From: Myroides odoratimimus
GTDB taxonomy: Bacteria; Bacteroidota; Bacteroidia; Flavobacteriales; Flavobacteriaceae
Length of the DNA stretch: 64,000 nt
Direction of reading: 5' to 3'
Assembly: GCF_001485415.1 (NCBI RefSeq)
Contig: NZ_BCMQ01000002.1
Span: 237,099-301,098, forward strand
The notes beneath the pieces are model-generated. The model did not search any database. It was given only the letters and a program-made list of their open reading frames with translations, and was not told the DNA's origin. A program made the translations under genes and the position numbers. This document shows positions 53,204-62,662 of the stretch, one piece after another; the first letter of the stretch is position 1; each line of letters starts with the position of its first letter.

Positions 53204-56200
53204 ATGAGCACTAAATTTACAGAATATAAGAATCTTGACATGTCAGGGGTAGCATCGGAGATGCTAGAGTTTTGGAAAGAACAATCAATATTCGAAAAAA
53301 GTATTAGTACTAGAGAGGATAATAAACCTTTCGTGTTTTTCGAAGGCCCACCTTCAGCAAATGGTAAACCAGGAATTCACCACGTGATGGCTCGTGCTAT
53401 TAAGGATATTTTTTGTCGTTATAAAACTCAAAAGGGGTTCCAAGTAAAGCGTAAAGCTGGATGGGATACGCATGGACTACCTGTAGAGTTAGGTACAGAG
53501 AAAGAACTTGGAATTACTAAAGAAGATATCGGAACTAAAATTACAGTAGAGGAATATAACCAAGCGTGTAAGCGTACTGTAATGCGTTATACAGATCTAT
53601 GGAATGACCTTACTGAGAAGATGGGGTATTGGGTAGATATGAACGATCCTTATGTGACATACAAGTCTAAATATATGGAATCAGTATGGTGGTTGTTAAA
53701 ACAAATCTATGATAAAGACTTGTTATACAAAGGATATACTATCCAACCATATTCTCCTAAAGCAGGTACAGGTCTATCATCACATGAGATTAACCAACCT
53801 GGAGCATATAAAGATATCACAGATACAACTATCGTAGCACAGTTTAAAGCTATTGATGAGACATTACCTGAGTTCTTAAAAGGATTCGGTACTATTCATT
53901 TCTTAGCTTGGACGACTACTCCATGGACATTACCATCGAATACAGCATTGACTGTAGGACCTAAGATTGATTATGTATTAGTGAAGTCGTTTAACCAATA
54001 TACGGGTGAGGCGATTAATGTAGTATTAGGTAAACCATTAGTTGGTAAGCAGTTCGCAGGTAAGTTCGCAGCTGTAGAAACAGAAGAAGAATTAAACGCA
54101 TATAAAGAAGGTGATAAAAAGATTCCTTACTTCGTAGTTAAGGAATTTAAAGGTGCTGACTTAGTGGGAGCTAAGTATGAGCAGTTATTGCCTTATGTAT
54201 TACCATACCAAAACCCTAAGAACGCATTCAGAGTAATCTCTGGAGACTTTGTTACTACAGAAGATGGTACAGGTATCGTACATACAGCTCCTACTTTTGG
54301 TGCAGATGATGCTAAGGTAGCTAAAGAAGCTACACCAGAAGTACCGCCTATGCTTATCCTTGACGCTGATGAGAACCCAGTTCCATTAGTAGACTTACAA
54401 GGTCGTTTCGTTAAAGAGCTAGGTGACTTAGGAGGTAAATATGTGAAGAATGAATACTATGATGAAGGGCAAGCACCTGAGCGTTCTGTTGACGTAGAAA
54501 TTGCTATTCGTTTAAAAGAAGAAAACAAAGCGTTCAAAGTAGAGAAGTATGTTCACAGTTACCCACATTGTTGGAGAACGAACAAACCTGTATTATATTA
54601 CCCATTAGACTCTTGGTTTATCAAGATCACTGAGGTAAAAGAGCGTATGTTCGAATTAAACGAAGAAGTGAACTGGAAGCCTAAAGCGACTGGAGAAGGA
54701 CGTTTTGGTAACTGGATTAAGAATGCAAATGACTGGAACTTATCTCGTTCTCGTTTCTGGGGTATTCCATTACCGATCTGGAGATCTGAAGATAAGACAG
54801 AAGAACTTGTAGTAGGATCTGTAGAAGAGTTAATGAACGAGATTAATAAATCTATGGCTGCTGGTATCCAAACAGCTAATCCTTTTGAAGGATTCGTAGT
54901 AGGAGATATGAGTGAAGAGAACTATGATAAAGTTGATTTACATAAAAATGTAGTGGATAATATCGTATTAGTATCTCCTTCTGGTAAACCTATGCGTCGT
55001 GAGTCAGACTTAATTGACGTTTGGTTTGATTCTGGATCTATGCCTTATGCACAATGGCACTATCCATTTGAAAATAAAGACTTAATAGACAATAATAAAT
55101 CATATCCTGCAGACTTTATCGCTGAGGGAGTTGACCAGACACGTGGATGGTTCTATACATTACACGCTATTGCTACATTAGTATTCGATACTAAAGCATA
55201 TAAGAATGTAGTATCTAACGGATTAGTGTTAGATAAGAACGGATTGAAGATGTCTAAGAGTTTAGGTAATACTGTAGATCCATTTGATACATTAGCTGAG
55301 CACGGACCTGATGCTACGCGTTGGTATATGATTTCGAATGCGAATCCATGGGATAACTTGAAGTTTGACCTTGATGGTATTACAGAAGTAAGAAGAAAGT
55401 TCTTTGGGACATTATATAATACTTATAACTTCTTTGCGTTATATGCTAATATCGATGGATTTAAGTATGAAGAGCAAGACATTCCATTAGCAGAAAGACC
55501 TGAGATAGATAGATGGATCTTATCTGAGTTAAATACTTTAGTACAACGTGTAGACGAATTCTATGCAGAGTATGAGCCAACGAAAGCAGCTCGTGCGATT
55601 ACAGATTTCGTTACAGAGAACTTGAGTAACTGGTATGTTCGTCTATGTAGAAGAAGATTCTGGAAAGGTGAATATGCACAAGATAAAATAGCAGCTTACC
55701 AAACATTGTATACATGTTTATTAACTGTAGCTAAATTAGGTTCTCCTATTGCTCCATTCTTCATGGATAAACTTTACAGAGACTTAACTTTAGCAACACA
55801 TGGAGAAAGTTTCGAATCTGTACATTTGGCTAACTTCCCTGAATTCAAGGAAGAATTCGTTGATAAAGCATTAGAAAGCAGAATGCAAAAAGCTCAAATC
55901 ATTTCTTCATTAGTGTTATCACTTCGTAAGAAAGAAATGATTAAGGTACGTCAACCACTACAGAGAGTAATGATTCCTGTATTAGATGATAACCAAAGAA
56001 ATGAGATATTAGCTATCGCTGATCTAATCAAAGCTGAGGTTAATGTGAAAGAAATCGAATTACTAGATGATGCTTCAGGTATCTTAGTAAAACAGATCAA
56101 ACCTAATTTTAAAACATTAGGACCACGATTCGGTAAGGATATGGGGCTGATTGCGAATAAGATACAGGGTTTTGGGCAGGAAGAAATCGCATTACTTGAA

Positions 56201-56605
56201 AGAAATGGTGAGATTACATTAGATCTATCAGAAAAAAGTGTTACTTTAACAGTAGCAGATGTTGAGATTACTTCTCAAGATATTGAGGGATGGCTAGTTG
56301 CTAACGAAGCTGGACTAACAGTGGCATTAGACATAACTATCAGTCCTGAATTGAGAAAAGAAGGTATCTCAAGAGAGTTAGTAAATAGAATTCAGAACAT
56401 CAGAAAAGACTCTGGATTTGAAGTTACTGATAAGATTGTAGTAAAAATACTAGAAGAAAAAGAAATAAAAGAGGCTGTTTTAGCGAATGAGGACTATATC
56501 AAGTCTGAAACACTAACACACACATTAGAATTCGTGACTGAGTTGAGCGAGGGTGTAGATGTAGAGTTTGATGAGCTAAAAACGCGAGTGTTAATTTTAA
56601 AATAA
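53204..56605 (+). CDS. ileS: Isoleucyl-tRNA synthetase, type 2-like with swapped GxHH signature
   Basis: A 1133-residue class I synthetase: Rossmann fold (about 40-190), CP1 editing domain (WTTTPWTLPSNTALTVGP near 238-255), second half with KMSKS (LKMSKSLGNTVDPFD) and a long anticodon-binding C-terminus. The length and the GWDTHGLPVELGTEKELG segment place it with the bacterial type 2 enzymes related to Thermus and eukaryotic IleRS. The first signature is GIHH (Gly57-His60, bases 53372-53383) instead of HxGH, so its first and third residues are swapped. IleRS2 enzymes with such a GxHH motif have been reported to be hyper-resistant to mupirocin. It charges tRNA-Ile. dksA-like and lspA genes follow. 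Confidence 0.97.
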   Translation: MSTKFTEYKNLDMSGVASEMLEFWKEQSIFEKSISTREDNKPFVFFEGPPSANGKPGIHHVMARAIKDIFCRYKTQKGFQVKRKAGWDTHGLPVELGTEKELGITKEDIGTKITVEEYNQACKRTVMRYTDLWNDLTEKMGYWVDMNDPYVTYKSKYMESVWWLLKQIYDKDLLYKGYTIQPYSPKAGTGLSSHEINQPGAYKDITDTTIVAQFKAIDETLPEFLKGFGTIHFLAWTTTPWTLPSNTALTVGPKIDYVLVKSFNQYTGEAINVVLGKPLVGKQFAGKFAAVETEEELNAYKEGDKKIPYFVVKEFKGADLVGAKYEQLLPYVLPYQNPKNAFRVISGDFVTTEDGTGIVHTAPTFGADDAKVAKEATPEVPPMLILDADENPVPLVDLQGRFVKELGDLGGKYVKNEYYDEGQAPERSVDVEIAIRLKEENKAFKVEKYVHSYPHCWRTNKPVLYYPLDSWFIKITEVKERMFELNEEVNWKPKATGEGRFGNWIKNANDWNLSRSRFWGIPLPIWRSEDKTEELVVGSVEELMNEINKSMAAGIQTANPFEGFVVGDMSEENYDKVDLHKNVVDNIVLVSPSGKPMRRESDLIDVWFDSGSMPYAQWHYPFENKDLIDNNKSYPADFIAEGVDQTRGWFYTLHAIATLVFDTKAYKNVVSNGLVLDKNGLKMSKSLGNTVDPFDTLAEHGPDATRWYMISNANPWDNLKFDLDGITEVRRKFFGTLYNTYNFFALYANIDGFKYEEQDIPLAERPEIDRWILSELNTLVQRVDEFYAEYEPTKAARAITDFVTENLSNWYVRLCRRRFWKGEYAQDKIAAYQTLYTCLLTVAKLGSPIAPFFMDKLYRDLTLATHGESFESVHLANFPEFKEEFVDKALESRMQKAQIISSLVLSLRKKEMIKVRQPLQRVMIPVLDDNQRNEILAIADLIKAEVNVKEIELLDDASGILVKQIKPNFKTLGPRFGKDMGLIANKIQGFGQEEIALLERNGEITLDLSEKSVTLTVADVEITSQDIEGWLVANEAGLTVALDITISPELRKEGISRELVNRIQNIRKDSGFEVTDKIVVKILEEKEIKEAVLANEDYIKSETLTHTLEFVTELSEGVDVEFDELKTRVLILK

Positions 56606-56613
56606 TTAAAATT

Positions 56614-57000
56614 ATGAAAGAAGTAGGTGAAATTGTACGTTATTCTGATGCAGATTTAGCTGAATTTAAGGTGTTAATATCGGCTAAGATTGAGAAAGCT
56701 CAAGCAGATTTAGAATTAATTAAAAGCGCCTATATGAATGATTTGAATAATGGTACAGATGATACATCACCTACATTCAAAGCGTTTGAAGAAGGAAGCG
56801 AAACAATGTCTAAAGAAGCGAATGCTCAGTTAGCAATACGTCAAGAGAAGTTTATTCGTGATTTAAAAAATGCATTAATCCGTATTGAAAACAAGACTTA
56901 CGGTATATGTAAAGTAACAGGGAAACTAATCGATAAAGAAAGATTGAAATTAGTTCCACATGCTACTATGAGTATCGAGGCAAAGAATCTGCAACGTTAA
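56614..57000 (+). CDS. TraR/DksA-family zinc-finger-like protein
   Basis: A 128-residue DksA relative: an N-terminal coiled-coil (about 10-90, FKVLISAKIEKAQADLELIKSAY...FIRDLKNALIRIENKTYG) and the C-terminal finger region YGICKVTGKLIDKERLKLVPHATMSIEAK. Of the four zinc cysteines of classical DksA only one is kept (Cys in GICK), so the fold is probably zinc-free. Such proteins may modulate RNA polymerase through its secondary channel. It lies 8 bases after ileS, within the conserved ileS-dksA-lspA arrangement, and a terminator follows. Confidence 0.9.
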   Translation: MKEVGEIVRYSDADLAEFKVLISAKIEKAQADLELIKSAYMNDLNNGTDDTSPTFKAFEEGSETMSKEANAQLAIRQEKFIRDLKNALIRIENKTYGICKVTGKLIDKERLKLVPHATMSIEAKNLQR

Positions 57001-57014
57001 TCTTTAATAAATTT

Positions 57015-57043
57015 AAAAACGCTCCATTAGGAGCGTTTTTTTT
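57015..57043 (+). terminator. Terminator after the dksA-like gene
   Basis: AACGCTCC / GGAGCGTT stem, loop ATTA, T8. Confidence 0.9.
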
Positions 57044-57058
57044 ATGTGATAAAATAAC

Positions 57059-57066
57059 TACATTTG
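57059..57066 (+). promoter_or_regulatory. -7 box of lspA
   Basis: TACATTTG immediately after the terminator and 21 bases before the lspA start, so lspA can be transcribed on its own. Confidence 0.55.
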
Positions 57067-57086
57067 TTCCTTGTAAATAAAGAAAA

Positions 57087-57683
57087 ATGTCGTTAAAGAG
57101 AGCTTACCTACTTGTTTTGATAGTATTGATACTAGATCAGCTATTGAAGATATATATTAAAACTAATTTTTTATTAAATGATGAGATAGTCGTTTTTGAT
57201 TGGTTTCGCATTCATTTTATAGAGAATGAGGGTATGGCCTGGGGGGTAGAGTTACCAGGAGATTATGGTAAACTTGCTTTGACATTATTCAGAATAGTGG
57301 CTGTATGTGGTATTGCATGGTGGTTAAATGATTCTTTCAAGAAGAAAGCTTCTAATTATCTTATCGTAGCTATTGCTTTAATTATGGCAGGAGCATTAGG
57401 TAATATTATTGACTCGATATTCTACGGAGTTATCTTTAATGAGAGTACACCTGGGCAGATAGCAACGATGTTCTCAGATCAGCCTTATGGTAGTTGGTTT
57501 CACGGTAAGGTAGTAGATATGTTCTATTTCCCTATCTGGAAAGGATATCTACCTGAGTGGTTACCTATCTGGGGAGGAAACTACTTTACTTTCTTCAATG
57601 CTATTTTTAATATTGCGGATGTAGCTATATCAGTAGGAGTAGGTATCTTAATCGTATTTAGTAAAAAAGTTTTTAAAAACTAA
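57087..57683 (+). CDS. lspA: Lipoprotein signal peptidase (signal peptidase II)
   Basis: A 198-residue LspA with four membrane helices. Conserved motifs are LDQLLKIYIKTNF, the NEGMAWGVE box (usual form NxGxAFG), GALGNIIDSIFYG with the first catalytic Asp, and FFNAIFNIADVAISVG with the second Asp. It cleaves signal peptides of prolipoproteins at the lipobox Cys; the window alone encodes several substrates. A longer insertion between the two Asp motifs is typical of Bacteroidota LspA. It comes after a terminator and its own -7 box. Confidence 0.96.
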   Translation: MSLKRAYLLVLIVLILDQLLKIYIKTNFLLNDEIVVFDWFRIHFIENEGMAWGVELPGDYGKLALTLFRIVAVCGIAWWLNDSFKKKASNYLIVAIALIMAGALGNIIDSIFYGVIFNESTPGQIATMFSDQPYGSWFHGKVVDMFYFPIWKGYLPEWLPIWGGNYFTFFNAIFNIADVAISVGVGILIVFSKKVFKN

Positions 57684-57689
57684 CAATAT

Positions 57690-57715
57690 GGCTCTCTTTT
57701 AGGGAGCCTTTTTTT
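57690..57715 (+). terminator. Terminator of lspA
   Basis: GGCTCTC / GGGAGCC stem, loop TTTTA, T7. Confidence 0.88.
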
Positions 57716-57818
57716 ATATGTAGAGATTGGGTTAGATGTAGACCATTCGTTGTTTAAATCAATCTCTAAGTGTCTCGTAGAGTAGGTGGGTGTGCTATGG
57801 ACTAAGTTATAAAAGTAT

Positions 57819-57842
57819 AAAGGCTTCCTGAGGGAAGCCTTT
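57819..57842 (-). terminator. Terminator of the S41 protease gene
   Basis: AAAGGCTTCC / GGAAGCCTTT stem, loop CTCA on the minus strand, with a T-rich tail (TTTATACTTTTA). Confidence 0.8.
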
Positions 57843-57848
57843 ACTGTA

Positions 57849-60800
57849 TTATTTAATGTCTTTCAAGATTTCTTGAACAGCTCTCTCTAGTTGAGGATCA
57901 TTGTCATTTAATCTATCTACGAATGTGTTTTTAACATAGATATCAGGTGCAACACCTGTTTTTTCTAAGTTCTGCCCATCCAGTGTATAAGTACCCCATG
58001 ATGGTAATCTATACGATGAGCCGTCTACTAAGCTCTTACCAGAAGTGAAGATAATCCATCTATACGTCTCTTGACCTATGATTTTTCCTAGTTTTAAGGC
58101 TTTAAACCCTGCAGCAGTCATCTCGGCATCGCTCAGAGATGATTCATTGATAAGCAATACTATTGGCTTACCACTAGGGGTGAAGTTACTCTGTACTGTT
58201 AGTTTACCTTCTCTATACTTCCATTGTAGATAGGGTCTTTGTGATAAGAAATTCAGTACCTTATCATGTACATTCCCTCCTGTATTATAACGCAAGTCTA
58301 AGATTACACCTTCTTTGTTAGCCTCTTGTTCTACCATATCTAGTAAGAATCTGTCTAACTCAGGTGAAGTCATATTCTTCATATACGTATATGCGATACG
58401 ATTATCACTTAGCTTGTTCACACGTTTTTTATTCGTATAAATCCATTCGTCATACAGTAGTGACTTCATGTTTCCAAAAGAGATAGGGTGCAGCTTTGTA
58501 TTAATCTCTTTTCCTCCTCTATTGAATGTTAGGCTTATTTCTTCTTGACTATTAGCGAAGGTGAAATAAGTATCTCTATTCGCTTTCTCATCTACTTTAT
58601 GCCCATTCACTTTGGTTAATACATCCCCAGGTTTAATGTCTATGTCTGTAGCATAAGCAGGAGATTTACGTACGATGCGCTCTACTTGATAAGGCTTATC
58701 CGTATTGAATACGATACCAGTCTCATAAGATCTGTAGCTTAGTTTTGTCTTTTCTTCACTTCCAGAAGAATTAAACCCTAAATGAGAAGAACCTAATTCT
58801 CCTAACATATCGTTCAGTAAGATACGCAGGTCATTTCTACTATTAACATCAGGTAGATATTGAGCGAATTGCTCTTTCATATTATTCCAATCTATACCGT
58901 GGAAAGTTTCGTCATAGAAATTCTCCTCTACACCAGCCCATGTCTCATAATACATTTGGTTAAACTCATCTGCTAAATTTTTAGTAAAGCTGTGTTTGAT
59001 TTTAATCTGCTCAGGCTTTCCTTTGCTTAACTCAAAGCTATAGATGTTACCACTGATTAGTGCATATACTTTTTTGTCACGTTGAAGTAATTGATTCGCG
59101 CGTTTATCGAATACTTTTTCACTTTTATTGTCTTCGAAGTCTTCGTAAACTGTTTTGTATAAATTGCCCTTTCCGTTTTCTTGATTCGTGTTATAGAACA
59201 CTACCTCTTTTTTATCATCAGCGAATACGATAGGATTATATTGATTACCAAAACGGTCACTTACCTGCTCTATACGATCAAGCAGTCCCTCTGTGTTTAT
59301 CTTAATAGATTTCACTTTTGGGGTATCTTCTTGTTTTTTCTTTTTGTCCTTTTTCTTAGTATCTTTTGTATCCTCTTCTTTCTTTTCTACGAATAGTTTG
59401 TCAAACTGATCAGATTTAAATGCGTCTGTCTGCCAATCTACAGAGAATCGGTAGATACTAGGATTTTGCATTCCTAGAGGATAAGAAGGATTAAGTCTGT
59501 CACTCATAAAGTAGATATACTTACCACTAGGAGACCAGTAAGGGCTAGACTCTGCTACACCTGTATTCGTTAAGTTAATTGTCTCATTCTTTGCGATATG
59601 ATGAACAAAGATGTCCTCTTCGAAATTGCGCTTAGCAGTGAATAACACATACTCCCCATTAGGAGAGAAAGAAGGCTTAGAGTTTTGGAATGCCCATATT
59701 TCGTCTTTCACTATTACTTTAGAAGTATAAGTCGTCAAGTCTAATAATCTCACTTCATCTCTACCACTTAGGTATACAGCTTTAGTCATTTCTTTATTTA
59801 AAGTAATGTCTCTGTTGTTGCGATTATCAGAAGTTAATTGAGTAACTGTTCCCTTGCCATCAGCAGATCTTTTAAACCAATTTTGGTATCCTTTATACGT
59901 CTGACTGTATAGTAGCGTCTTGTTGTCCTTTAACCATTTTACTTCCATTACACGTTCTTTACCGTCCGATACCGCTTGTACGAATTTTCCTTCGATATCC
60001 GATACGAATAATATCCCACGACTAACGAATGCAATCTTCTTCGCATCAGGAGACACATCGAAGTATTCCATATTTTCTTCTACAGTATAAGACTGCTCTT
60101 TCTCGATAGCTTTATTCGTGTTTACAGAAGTAGCTAGGGGTGTTATAGACTTAGTAGCTGTGTCAAGTACATAAATCATATAATCTTTCTCAAAAACGAC
60201 TTTGCTACCATCAGCTGATACATAAGGTTTCTTGATAGAAGTATCGAAGTTCGTCAAGGCTACTTTCTTCCCATTCTCGAAGGTGTATAAGTTATAGTTG
60301 CCATTGTTCTCGTCTGAGATGAAGTATATCTTCCCATTCTTATCTACTGTAGGGTTAAAATCCTTTCCTTCATAATCTGTATAAGATTTGAATGCCTTAG
60401 TCGTAGGATTATAACCTAGTATATCTGGGTTGTTCTCTCCTTTATAGCGCTTACGAGTAGTCTGACTAGCACTCTCCATAGAACTAGTGAATAAGTACTC
60501 ACCAGCAGGAGTAACAACTAATCCATTTGTATTATTAAAGTAGTTTGTGAACAGTGGTTTAGGAGTACCACCATTGATATCTATAGCATAAGAACCAAAG
60601 TTATTATTCGCATTAGAAGTGAAGTAAATTGTCTTACTATCCCAACTCCAACTCTCTACATCTTCAGAAGCTTGGTGGTAAGTAAGTTGTGTGATTTGTC
60701 CCCCTGTTAGAGGCATTAAGAATACATCTCTGTTGCCGTATTGGTCAGAAGAGAATGCAAGCCATTTTCCATCAGGAGATACGCGAGGGTTAGTCTCGTT

Positions 60801-60992
60801 GCCTTCTAAGGCAGTTACTCTTAGAGCTTCTCCACCAGATGTTGGAGCTTGCCATATATCGCCATTATAGCTAAAGTAAGTAGTCTTTCCATCAGGGCTT
60901 AGTGATGGGGTAGAAGCAAATTTAGGTGATTGCTGTCCCCATGCTAAACTTACAAGAGAAAGTGTAAGTAAGGTGATAGTGTTTTTGATCAT
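57849..60992 (-). CDS. Tricorn-like S41 protease
   Basis: A 1047-residue secreted protease with a signal peptide (cleavage after SLAWGQ). It has two WD40-like/beta-propeller regions (SLSPDGKTTYFSYNGDIWQAPT to about 320; SFSPNGEYVLFTAKRNFEEDIF to about 520), a Lys-rich linker (EEDTKDTKKKDKKKKQ), the tricorn C1 helical domain, a PDZ domain (SPAYATDIDIKPGDVLTKVNG) and a C-terminal S41 peptidase core with the nucleophile in LLINESSLSDAEM and GVAPDIYV near the end. This order matches archaeal tricorn protease and its bacterial homologues, which degrade oligopeptides. It is a single gene with its own terminator. Confidence 0.95.
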   Translation of the reverse strand: MIKNTITLLTLSLVSLAWGQQSPKFASTPSLSPDGKTTYFSYNGDIWQAPTSGGEALRVTALEGNETNPRVSPDGKWLAFSSDQYGNRDVFLMPLTGGQITQLTYHQASEDVESWSWDSKTIYFTSNANNNFGSYAIDINGGTPKPLFTNYFNNTNGLVVTPAGEYLFTSSMESASQTTRKRYKGENNPDILGYNPTTKAFKSYTDYEGKDFNPTVDKNGKIYFISDENNGNYNLYTFENGKKVALTNFDTSIKKPYVSADGSKVVFEKDYMIYVLDTATKSITPLATSVNTNKAIEKEQSYTVEENMEYFDVSPDAKKIAFVSRGILFVSDIEGKFVQAVSDGKERVMEVKWLKDNKTLLYSQTYKGYQNWFKRSADGKGTVTQLTSDNRNNRDITLNKEMTKAVYLSGRDEVRLLDLTTYTSKVIVKDEIWAFQNSKPSFSPNGEYVLFTAKRNFEEDIFVHHIAKNETINLTNTGVAESSPYWSPSGKYIYFMSDRLNPSYPLGMQNPSIYRFSVDWQTDAFKSDQFDKLFVEKKEEDTKDTKKKDKKKKQEDTPKVKSIKINTEGLLDRIEQVSDRFGNQYNPIVFADDKKEVVFYNTNQENGKGNLYKTVYEDFEDNKSEKVFDKRANQLLQRDKKVYALISGNIYSFELSKGKPEQIKIKHSFTKNLADEFNQMYYETWAGVEENFYDETFHGIDWNNMKEQFAQYLPDVNSRNDLRILLNDMLGELGSSHLGFNSSGSEEKTKLSYRSYETGIVFNTDKPYQVERIVRKSPAYATDIDIKPGDVLTKVNGHKVDEKANRDTYFTFANSQEEISLTFNRGGKEINTKLHPISFGNMKSLLYDEWIYTNKKRVNKLSDNRIAYTYMKNMTSPELDRFLLDMVEQEANKEGVILDLRYNTGGNVHDKVLNFLSQRPYLQWKYREGKLTVQSNFTPSGKPIVLLINESSLSDAEMTAAGFKALKLGKIIGQETYRWIIFTSGKSLVDGSSYRLPSWGTYTLDGQNLEKTGVAPDIYVKNTFVDRLNDNDPQLERAVQEILKDIK

Positions 60993-61112
60993 TGGTTAAT
61001 ATTTTTAATAAACATAAAAATATTTTCCTTAACTCACTAATCCTAATTTAGTTTTAACTGTTGATAGAAGGCTAATAGCAAGGTGTCTGTATTCAAATAG
61101 ATCTATAAAAAG

Positions 61113-61142
61113 AACGAGACAATACCTTAATATTGCCTCGTT
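61113..61142 (-). terminator. Terminator of the 5-formyl-THF cyclo-ligase operon
   Basis: 12-bp stem AACGAGACAATA / TATTGCCTCGTT (one mismatch) followed on the minus strand by TTCTTTTTAT. Confidence 0.7.
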
Positions 61143-61151
61143 TTATATGTA

Positions 61152-61715
61152 TTAAAATCGATATACTTCTGTAGGTGTGATGCAATAGTCAAGAGGAATA
61201 TCTCCTTCTCTCACATCACTGATATGGTCTTCTGGTGGGAAGAAACTCAGTCCTACTTTAACGACATCGGGCTTGCATTCTGCTAAAAATCTATCGTAGA
61301 ATCCCTTGCCATAGCCTATTCTGTTCCCTTGTTTGTCATAAGCTAATAAGGGAATGAAGACTACATCAAGCTGGTTTTCGCTTACTTGAATGCCGTCTAT
61401 AGGTTCAGGAATACCATAACTATTGACTTTAATCGTAGTGTTGTCCGTCAAGAGGTAATGTGATAATGTTCCCTCCTTAAAGTCAGATTTAGATAAGATA
61501 GTATTCTTATCCTTACCCGCTAGTATCTGCAGTAGGTATTCTGTATCTATTTCCTTTTTATTTCGAATACTTAGAAACAGGTGGTAGTTCACCTTATCCC
61601 AGATCGGTAACTGTAGTGCTTGATTTGCGATTTCTAAACTTAGATCATCTATTTTATCTAAGCCTAAGTTATCGCGAAGGGCTTTATATTTTAATCTTAA
61701 TTCTTCTTTATTCAT
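61152..61715 (-). CDS. 5-formyltetrahydrofolate cyclo-ligase
   Basis: A 187-residue enzyme with the basic N-terminal region (KYKALRDNL), YHLFLSIRNKKEIDTEYLL, and the family signature IGYGKGFYDRFL near residues 134-145. It converts 5-formyl-THF to 5,10-methenyl-THF with ATP. The ATG overlaps the stop of the upstream aspartoacylase-family gene by four bases, so the two are translationally coupled. Length is normal. Confidence 0.95.
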   Translation of the reverse strand: MNKEELRLKYKALRDNLGLDKIDDLSLEIANQALQLPIWDKVNYHLFLSIRNKKEIDTEYLLQILAGKDKNTILSKSDFKEGTLSHYLLTDNTTIKVNSYGIPEPIDGIQVSENQLDVVFIPLLAYDKQGNRIGYGKGFYDRFLAECKPDVVKVGLSFFPPEDHISDVREGDIPLDYCITPTEVYRF

Positions 61716-62662
61716 TTTTTTAATGTTTTTGAGATGTGAAATACTGCATCTCCTTGATAGACTATAGGAGCATCATTTACATTGATTACATAGCCTGCAT
61801 TCGGTGCTTTGATTGTTGTGTTTTCTTTTCCATACGGGTCAGATACCTCTGCCAGTACAGCTCCTTTTTCTACATACGAACCTATTTTTACCTGATCGTG
61901 TAATAATCCAGAGCGCTTAGCACGTACCCAAATAGAGTTGGTGATGATGGTCATATCTTCTTTAGGAGGACAGATGCTAAACTCATCTTTCAGCATATCA
62001 AAAGAGTGTAAGAATCGCTTCGTACCTTCTACTCCCATTTCAGATACATCAGAGTTAATATCTAAGGACTTCCCTCCTTCGAATAACAACATTTTGATAC
62101 CTTTCTTAGCACACGCATTTCTAAAAGAACCTGCTATCTGTGCTGAGTACAATAGGAAAGGTGGGTGAAAGATAGTCGCTAACTCTTCTAACTCTAGGTT
62201 TTCTGGAGCGATTCTGATTTGAGGAGCGTTAAATCTACTTGCACCTCCTGCGTGAAAGTCGATAGCATAATCTACATGAGGCAAGATATAGTTCACGAGA
62301 TAATGGGCAAAGCGCCCTGCTAGTGAACCAGTCTTACTACCAGGGAATACCCTATTCATATCTCTACCATCTGGGAACTCTCTAGATTGGTTAATAAACC
62401 CAAATATATTAATCACAGGGATACAAATAATCGTACCTCGCTTAGGGACATTCATCCCACGATGTACTATCTGACGTACGATATCCACCCCATTCAGCTC
62501 ATCACCGTGTAGTCCAGCAGAGAGTAATACGGTAGGACCGTCTAGTCTAGCTCTAGATACGATAACGGGTATTTTTAGTTTAGTAGCTGTGTGTAATCTT
62601 GCGATTTCAAGGTTTAAAGTCTTGGTTTCACCAGGATGTATTGTTTCATCTAGTATAGTCAT
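61712..62662 (-). CDS. Succinylglutamate desuccinylase/aspartoacylase-family protein
   Basis: A 316-residue zinc carboxypeptidase-fold protein. Zinc ligands are in SAGLHGDELNG (His, Glu) and the later His in AIDFHAGG; RDMNRVFPGS is the substrate-contact region. The C-terminal 70 residues (LHDQVKIGSYVEKGAVLAEV...APNAGYVINVNDAPIVYQGD) form a lipoyl-like beta domain typical of the M14-like AstE/AspA family. It would hydrolyse an N-acyl amino acid or a related compound; the substrate is not defined. It starts the two-gene operon and overlaps the cyclo-ligase gene by four bases. Confidence 0.9.
   Translation of the reverse strand: MTILDETIHPGETKTLNLEIARLHTATKLKIPVIVSRARLDGPTVLLSAGLHGDELNGVDIVRQIVHRGMNVPKRGTIICIPVINIFGFINQSREFPDGRDMNRVFPGSKTGSLAGRFAHYLVNYILPHVDYAIDFHAGGASRFNAPQIRIAPENLELEELATIFHPPFLLYSAQIAGSFRNACAKKGIKMLLFEGGKSLDINSDVSEMGVEGTKRFLHSFDMLKDEFSICPPKEDMTIITNSIWVRAKRSGLLHDQVKIGSYVEKGAVLAEVSDPYGKENTTIKAPNAGYVINVNDAPIVYQGDAVFHISKTLKK

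Noticed and set aside
59181..59396. 71-codon plus-strand frame opposite the S41 protease linker
   Set aside because: Phe/Leu-rich antisense of the Lys-rich linker; a composition artefact.
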